From positions 1 to 9,701 of the forward strand of contig JADGHK010000053.1 in the NCBI GenBank assembly GCA_019686145.1: DNA of 9,701 nucleotides, read 5' to 3'. The position numbers and the translations under genes are program-made. The first letter of the stretch is position 1. Each line of letters opens with the position of its first letter. The stretch comes from Bryobacteraceae bacterium (GTDB lineage: Bacteria > Acidobacteriota > Terriglobia > Bryobacterales > Bryobacteraceae). The notes below the pieces were generated by a model that did no database searches, was not told the DNA's origin, and worked only from the letters and a program-made list of their open reading frames with translations. Below, piece after piece: positions 6,065 to 9,701 of this stretch.

Positions 6065-6715
6065 TTACCGGCGGGCGATCCAGGCGAGGAAGAGGCCGTC
6101 CGGTTCTACGTCCTCCCAATAGGAAATGTACTGGCTGCGGACCTTGCGGCAGTGGCGTCGCAGGAGCCTTTCCAGTTCCTTCCGCCCGAACCATCGTTCC
6201 CAGGCTGGCGTCTGCAGGCGGCCCCAATGCGCTGCGTTCTTGTCGATGATGATCACCGGGCCACCCGGCTTCACAACACGGCAAATCTCCCCAACGGCGA
6301 GCTCGATGTCCACCGCGTGTTCCAGCGACTCCGTGGCGTATGCGCCGTCAAAGCAGCCGTCCGGGAAGGGAAGTGCCGTCATCGAACCGGCGACCGGGCT
6401 GATGCCGGCGGGAACCGCCCGAAGCATCGCTTCGGCAAGGTCCAGCGCTACAATTCGGGCTCCGGGGTTCCTCTCATGGAGAATCCGGGCGAAGCGGCCC
6501 TTACCACAGCCGACGTCGATGACGCGCCGGCCATTCAAGTCGCCCATTGTCTCGAGGATCAGTTTGACGTGAACGATGCGGGGGTCAATGGTGGAGGGGA
6601 AATGCTCTTCGTCGGCGGCAGAGGTCTCGAAGGACAGGCGGATCTCGCGGAGGAGATCCGCCGTCAATGGCTGCGCAGGCCGTTTCCGGCCGAGGAGCCT
6701 GGAAAGCCAGTTCAC
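6065..6715 (-). CDS. Class I SAM-dependent methyltransferase (Methyltransf_11 type)
   Basis: A 216-residue cytoplasmic methyltransferase, substrate unknown. Motif I is VIDVGCGKGRFARIL (65-79), followed by an acidic residue at the end of the second strand (ALDLAEAML, Asp92) that should bind the SAM ribose, then GSMTALPFPDGCFDGAYA (110-127), the ESLEHAVD motif (129-136) and VVKPGGPVIIIDKN (147-160). This order is typical of small-molecule methyltransferases of the UbiE/Methyltransf_11 type. The C-terminal 'YISYWEDVEPDGLFLAWIARR' region is soluble. The start is a GTG that overlaps the stop of the phosphofructokinase gene as GTGA with no good Shine-Dalgarno, so translation is probably coupled to that gene. 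The context gives no firm hint of the substrate. Confidence 0.85.
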   Translation of the reverse strand: MNWLSRLLGRKRPAQPLTADLLREIRLSFETSAADEEHFPSTIDPRIVHVKLILETMGDLNGRRVIDVGCGKGRFARILHERNPGARIVALDLAEAMLRAVPAGISPVAGSMTALPFPDGCFDGAYATESLEHAVDIELAVGEICRVVKPGGPVIIIDKNAAHWGRLQTPAWERWFGRKELERLLRRHCRKVRSQYISYWEDVEPDGLFLAWIARR

Positions 6716-7893
6716 GCGCGAGTGAGGAAGATCGGCAGCCCGACCTTGTTCGAATAGTTCGGCCGGTACCGTTCGACGTTGTACATCGTCGCAACGTCCA
6801 CCTTGCGCGGCCCGAGCTTCGGATCGGGAATCGGGACCATCGCGTAGCAGCCGTTCTGGATTGCCGTCATCAACCCGCTCTTGTTCGCCAGGATGGTATC
6901 AAAGGCCATGTTGCCGAAGGTCCCGGCGACCATCTTGTCGACGAAGTCGGGATCACCGCTGCGAAGGTCATAGGTCAGGTCGCTCACGATGGTCTCTTCC
7001 TTGGTGAGCTTCTTGATCTCCTCGCTCAGATCCTCCGCGACGTTCGCCTTCTTGCGGTGGCCGAATGCATCCGCTTCTCCGTAATGCCGCACCTGGTAGC
7101 CTTCCCATTCCGCCCCCTCGGACAGGACAACCAGGCAGTAGTTGCTCGGGTTGTTCCGCTTATCCGTAATCAGCAGATCCACCATCTTCTCGAGGTTGAA
7201 CTTGTACTCGGGAATGCCGCAGCGGATCGACGTCACGTAGGCAGTGTACAAGGCGGTATAGCCGGCATCGCGCCCGAAGACGCGGAAGATGCCGACGCGC
7301 TCATGCGAGCCAACGGTCGTTCGCTGACGGTTGATGGCATCCATCGCCCGGGTGATTGCGGTTGAGAAGCCGATGCAGTACTCGGTGTTCCGGACGTCGT
7401 TATCCATCGTCTTGGGAACCGCCACCACCTTCACGCCAAGTTCGTGCAGGCGCGCTGCGTAGCTGAGCGTGTCGTCCCCGCCAATTGCAATCAAATACTC
7501 GATACCGAGGCGCTCGAGGTTCTTCAGAACCTGGGAGCTCATGTCGAAGACGACCGACGTCTCGCCGTTTTTGGTCGATTCGTGCTTTGGAAACTCAACC
7601 CCGCTCAGGAAGTCCGGAAGCTTCTTCATCTTGGAAGGGTTCGTCCGGCTGCTATGGAGGAAGGTTCCGCCCGTGCGGTCGATCGTGCGGGTGTTCTCTC
7701 GTGTCAACGGCAGGATATAACGGGCCTTGCTCGCCGGGTCATCGAGGTTTACGTGGGTCAAACCTTCCCACCCGCGCCGGATGCCGATTACCTCGGCATT
7801 GACTTCGCTCGCCCGATAAGTGACACCTTTGATAACGGAATTCAGACCGGGCACATCACCGCCGCCGGTCAATATACCAATGCGCTTCGGCAT
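6712..7893 (-). CDS. 6-phosphofructokinase, PPi-type active-site signature
   Basis: Phosphorylates fructose 6-phosphate to fructose 1,6-bisphosphate, the committing step of glycolysis; cytoplasmic. At 393 residues it is the size of group III PfkA-family enzymes. Visible: the N-terminal phosphoryl-donor loop GILTGGGDVPGLN (6-18), RGWEGL (40-45), IAIGGDDTLSYA (135-146), VPKTMDNDV (159-167) and FGRDAGYTALYTAY (206-219). In ATP-dependent enzymes the equivalents are GGDGS/T and PGTIDND; Asp141 in GGDD and Lys161 in PKTMDND are the two residues known to mark pyrophosphate-dependent enzymes, which catalyse the step reversibly. PPi use is therefore a family-based prediction. Residues about 80-125 hold a longer segment than in E. 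coli PfkA. ATG 7893 follows AGGGAG, and a TATAAT box lies 40 bases upstream. The gene heads the tightly packed block. Confidence 0.93.
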   Translation of the reverse strand: MPKRIGILTGGGDVPGLNSVIKGVTYRASEVNAEVIGIRRGWEGLTHVNLDDPASKARYILPLTRENTRTIDRTGGTFLHSSRTNPSKMKKLPDFLSGVEFPKHESTKNGETSVVFDMSSQVLKNLERLGIEYLIAIGGDDTLSYAARLHELGVKVVAVPKTMDNDVRNTEYCIGFSTAITRAMDAINRQRTTVGSHERVGIFRVFGRDAGYTALYTAYVTSIRCGIPEYKFNLEKMVDLLITDKRNNPSNYCLVVLSEGAEWEGYQVRHYGEADAFGHRKKANVAEDLSEEIKKLTKEETIVSDLTYDLRSGDPDFVDKMVAGTFGNMAFDTILANKSGLMTAIQNGCYAMVPIPDPKLGPRKVDVATMYNVERYRPNYSNKVGLPIFLTRA

Positions 7894-7932
7894 TAAAGCT
7901 CCCTGAATAGAATTTGGAAGGATTCAACAACG

Positions 7933-7938
7933 ATTATA
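7933..7938 (-). promoter_or_regulatory. Consensus -10 box ahead of the phosphofructokinase gene
   Basis: The minus strand reads TATAAT, a perfect -10 hexamer, 39 bases before the ATG, which implies a leader of about 33 bases. The -35 position has no good match (GGGTCC at 17 bases), so an activator or another sigma preference would be needed. The 130-base gap after nagA has no other clear element apart from a weak GCCGG/CCGGC repeat near 7952-7970. The box suggests the block below is transcribed independently of nagA. Confidence 0.5.
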
Positions 7939-8023
7939 TCTTGTCAGCTCCGCCGGACCCGATCACCGGCTGGAAGATACACAGCAGATCAGCGGGAGCG
8001 GAGCAGTCGAAGCCGCCGCGGCA

Positions 8024-9172
8024 TCAATTCCGGGAGTAGACAACCTGACCGTTGACGACCGTCTTTTCAACCAGAATGGAGCGCTCGTTCTCGTCAAAAC
8101 GGAACAGGACGAAATCGGCTCTCTCGCCCGGAGCCACGCCGCGCTGCCGCAACGGCACCCGGGCCGCCCTGGCTGGATTGCGGGTCGCCATCGTGATGGC
8201 TTCGAGAAGGCTCAGACCGGCGAGTTGCATCAGCTTTGTGACTCCACGGTCCATCTTCAGGGAAGAGCCCGCCAGCCGCGCGCCGTCCGCCAGACGGACG
8301 CTGTCGTCCTCCGACAGGACTACCTCAACCTCCCCGAGACGGTAGCGGCCGGGGGCGCAACCCGCGGGCGCCACGGCATCGGTAACGAGCACGGAGCGTT
8401 CCACTCCCTTGGCTCGCAGCGCTACCTTCAGGAACGAGGCGGGCAGGTGGATGCCATCGGCGATAAAGCTCGCCGTCAAACGGTCGTCCGCAAGCTGGTC
8501 CCAGATGTAGTTGGGGTGCCGAGGCAGCATGCTGTCCGCGCCGTTGCCGAGATGCGTCGACATCGTCGCGCCCGCCTTCACAGCATCGTTCAATTGCTGC
8601 GCCGAGGCGCGGGTATGGCCGATGGCCACCACAACACCTTCCCGCACGAGCGACTCGATGTAGCGGGGCGCTTCAGGCCACTCCGGCGCCACCGTGACCA
8701 GACGCACGTTGCCCTGGGCAGCCTCCTGCCAGCGGCGGAACTCTTCGAGATCAGGCGGGCGCACCCACCGGCGGGGATGCGCTCCGCGCGGCCCGTCCTC
8801 CGGAGAGATATGCGGCCCCTCGACATGGAATGCCTCCATCGAAGCGCCCTCCGGCAGAGATTCCTTCGCGCGAGCCAAATTCCGCAGAGCTCCCGTCATA
8901 TCGTCAGGGCTTCCCGTGATGACCGTGGGGAAGAAGCGCGTGACGCCAGTCTCGTACATTCGCCGGATCGATTCGCCGATCGCCTCGTGGCTTGCGGCCG
9001 GCGAGTTGTAGTCGACGCCGGCAAACCCATTGACCTGCACATCAATGAAACCGGGAGCAAGATAAGGCAACCCCTCCGGGGGCGCGATCAGGTGCTCCAC
9101 GGACTGAATCTGCTCGTCAAACGTGACGGCAATTGCCTCTCCGGTGCCGACATCAATCCCTTGATATGTCAT
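8024..9172 (-). CDS. nagA: N-acetylglucosamine-6-phosphate deacetylase
   Basis: Amidohydrolase that removes acetate from GlcNAc-6-phosphate to give glucosamine-6-phosphate, in cell-wall recycling and amino-sugar use; cytoplasmic. With the start at 9172 it has 382 residues, normal for the family. Seen in order: APGFIDVQVNG (39-49), which has Gln and Asn where two-metal amidohydrolases have HxH, as in E. coli NagA; HVEGPHISPE (116-125) with metal ligand Glu118; AIGHTRA (183-189) with His186; STHLGNGADS (205-214) with His207; IADGIHLP and LVTDAVAPAG with the catalytic Asp; and GSSLKM near 305. The usual THL.NAM is THLGNG here, so it belongs to a divergent branch. The frame continues to a GTG at 9223, but ATG 9172 gives the expected N-terminus and follows GGGAGG, although 11 bases away. 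No nagB is adjacent. Confidence 0.9.
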   Translation of the reverse strand: MTYQGIDVGTGEAIAVTFDEQIQSVEHLIAPPEGLPYLAPGFIDVQVNGFAGVDYNSPAASHEAIGESIRRMYETGVTRFFPTVITGSPDDMTGALRNLARAKESLPEGASMEAFHVEGPHISPEDGPRGAHPRRWVRPPDLEEFRRWQEAAQGNVRLVTVAPEWPEAPRYIESLVREGVVVAIGHTRASAQQLNDAVKAGATMSTHLGNGADSMLPRHPNYIWDQLADDRLTASFIADGIHLPASFLKVALRAKGVERSVLVTDAVAPAGCAPGRYRLGEVEVVLSEDDSVRLADGARLAGSSLKMDRGVTKLMQLAGLSLLEAITMATRNPARAARVPLRQRGVAPGERADFVLFRFDENERSILVEKTVVNGQVVYSRN

Positions 9173-9445
9173 CGTGTTTGCCGCCTCCCGCACAACATTT
9201 CGGATCTCTGCTGGTTTATGCACAGAATGTTCACAGCCCTGTCTCTCTAACTATAAGAATTAGCGAGTACTTATTTCTGTTGAAAAGAAACAAGACGTCT
9301 GCTGATTGTCTAGCTGGACGAAGCTCCACCTTGGTAAAAACAACTGTAAGATCCTCTGCGGGCGCGGTCCGGCGGAACAATCTCGGGGGAGGTGGCCAAC
9401 GGATCGCGACCGCGGGTCGAATCCTTCCCGCGGCAGCGAAACCGC
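9173..9445. other. Intergenic gap between ilvE and nagA
   Basis: This 273-base stretch holds no convincing gene. Its left part (about 9240-9300) is markedly AT-rich for this genome and probably contains the nagA promoter: TATAGT on the minus strand (9250-9255) is the best -10 candidate, without a good -35. A single TTATGCACA (9216-9224) matches the DnaA-box consensus but stands alone. The right part is GC-rich and ends in the hairpin described separately. Confidence 0.45.
9410..9433 (-). terminator. GC-rich hairpin just past ilvE
   Basis: A perfect 7-base-pair inverted repeat, CCGCGGG and CCCGCGG, encloses the 10-base loop TCGAATCCTT. It begins 12 bases after the ilvE stop in the direction of transcription. 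No T-run follows, so if it stops transcription it does so without the classical tail. The loop's GGTCGAATCC resembles a tRNA T-arm, but no tRNA can be folded around it. Confidence 0.4.
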
Positions 9446-9701
9446 CTAGGCTTCCACAGGCTCCCTAGATCTCACTGAGCGAAGCCAGCCGAAGCGGTCC
9501 GGCGACTTTCCGTTGATGATCGAGAAGAACTCGTTTTGAAGACGCTCGGTGATCGGCCCGCGCCTTCCATTGCCCACCTTCACGCGATCCACCGACCGGA
9601 TCGGAGTGATCTCGGCTGCCGTGCCCGTGAAGAAGACTTCGTCGGCGATATAGAGCATTTCCCGTGGAATGATCGTCTCCACGACGGGAATCTCCAGGAC
9701 T
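9446..9701 (-). CDS. ilvE: Branched-chain amino acid aminotransferase, C-terminal fragment
   Basis: The last 84 residues of a PLP enzyme (fold type IV) that interconverts Leu, Ile and Val with their 2-oxo acids using glutamate/2-oxoglutarate; the start lies beyond the right edge. The piece contains the hallmark end of the family: PREMLYIADEVFFTGTAAEI followed by TPIRSVDRVKVGNGRRGPIT, then ERLQNEFFSIINGKSPDRFGWL. The 'FFTGTAAEITP' segment belongs to the PLP phosphate-binding and substrate region of IlvE. The short tail (RSVRSREPVEA) after GWL is not distinctive. The stop is TAG at 9446, followed by a GC-rich hairpin, so it is probably the last gene of its own transcript. The catalytic lysine is outside the window. 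Confidence 0.92.
   Translation of the reverse strand, partial: VLEIPVVETIIPREMLYIADEVFFTGTAAEITPIRSVDRVKVGNGRRGPITERLQNEFFSIINGKSPDRFGWLRSVRSREPVEA

Noticed and set aside
7952..7970. GCCGG/CCGGC inverted repeat after nagA as its terminator
   Set aside because: Only 5 base pairs, no T-run, and it lies upstream of a likely promoter; too weak to call.
9216..9224. DnaA-box match TTATGCACA
   Set aside because: A single copy with no cluster, no dnaA or dnaN nearby and no origin-like repeats; a 9-base match can occur by chance.
8225..9250. Long plus-strand open frame (341 codons) opposite nagA
   Set aside because: Arg/His-rich shadow translation without motifs, fully overlapped by the conserved nagA frame.
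9340..9440. tRNA-like string GGTCGAATCC near 9415-9424
   Set aside because: The T-loop would lack one base, and no acceptor, D or anticodon stems can be placed around it; the 7-base-pair hairpin explains the region better.

Overview
The window is GC-rich bacterial chromosome. It looks like Acidobacteria, possibly a Bryobacterales/Solibacter-type organism. That placement is an inference, resting mainly on an exported NHL-type protein N-terminus at the left edge (residues 'STGQAARAVIGQKTF', a style I associate with that group) and on the mix of genes. No mobile element, CRISPR array, rRNA or convincing tRNA is visible.

All recognised genes but one lie on the minus strand. Read right to left in their direction of transcription, they are: the C-terminal end of branched-chain aminotransferase ilvE (9446-9701); a GC-rich hairpin; nagA, N-acetylglucosamine-6-phosphate deacetylase (8024-9172); a probable promoter; then a tightly packed block. 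The block holds a phosphofructokinase with the pyrophosphate-type signature (6712-7893), a small SAM methyltransferase joined to it by a GTGA overlap (6065-6715), a TIGR00300-family ornithine-cyclodeaminase-like protein (4761-6005), queF (4279-4764, ATGA overlap) and a coiled-coil plus methyltransferase protein (2862-4289, 11-base overlap). A small exported Gln-rich coiled-coil protein (2240-2761) follows after a 100-base gap with its own strong ribosome binding site.

The only plus-strand gene (983-2077) encodes an unrecognised soluble protein with six helical-hairpin-like repeats. It probably starts at a TTG behind a good Shine-Dalgarno sequence. It converges on the Gln-rich gene across a short spacer containing a hairpin. 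To its left are a secreted protein made of two related beta-rich halves (212-859, minus) and the start of the NHL-type exported protein (1-104, minus).

The block from 7893 to 2862 reads like one co-transcribed unit, but its products do not form one known pathway. They cover glycolysis (PPi-linked phosphofructokinase), proline/ornithine metabolism (TIGR00300), tRNA queuosine synthesis (QueF) and two methyltransferases, one resembling O-antigen chain-terminating enzymes. The points most worth following are the PPi signature of the kinase, the TIGR00300-queF coupling, the 9-base repeat that gives QueF a His/Lys/Asp-rich N-terminus, the reversed domain order of the coiled-coil methyltransferase, and the orphan toroid-like protein. 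I did not find clear evidence of a wholly new system.
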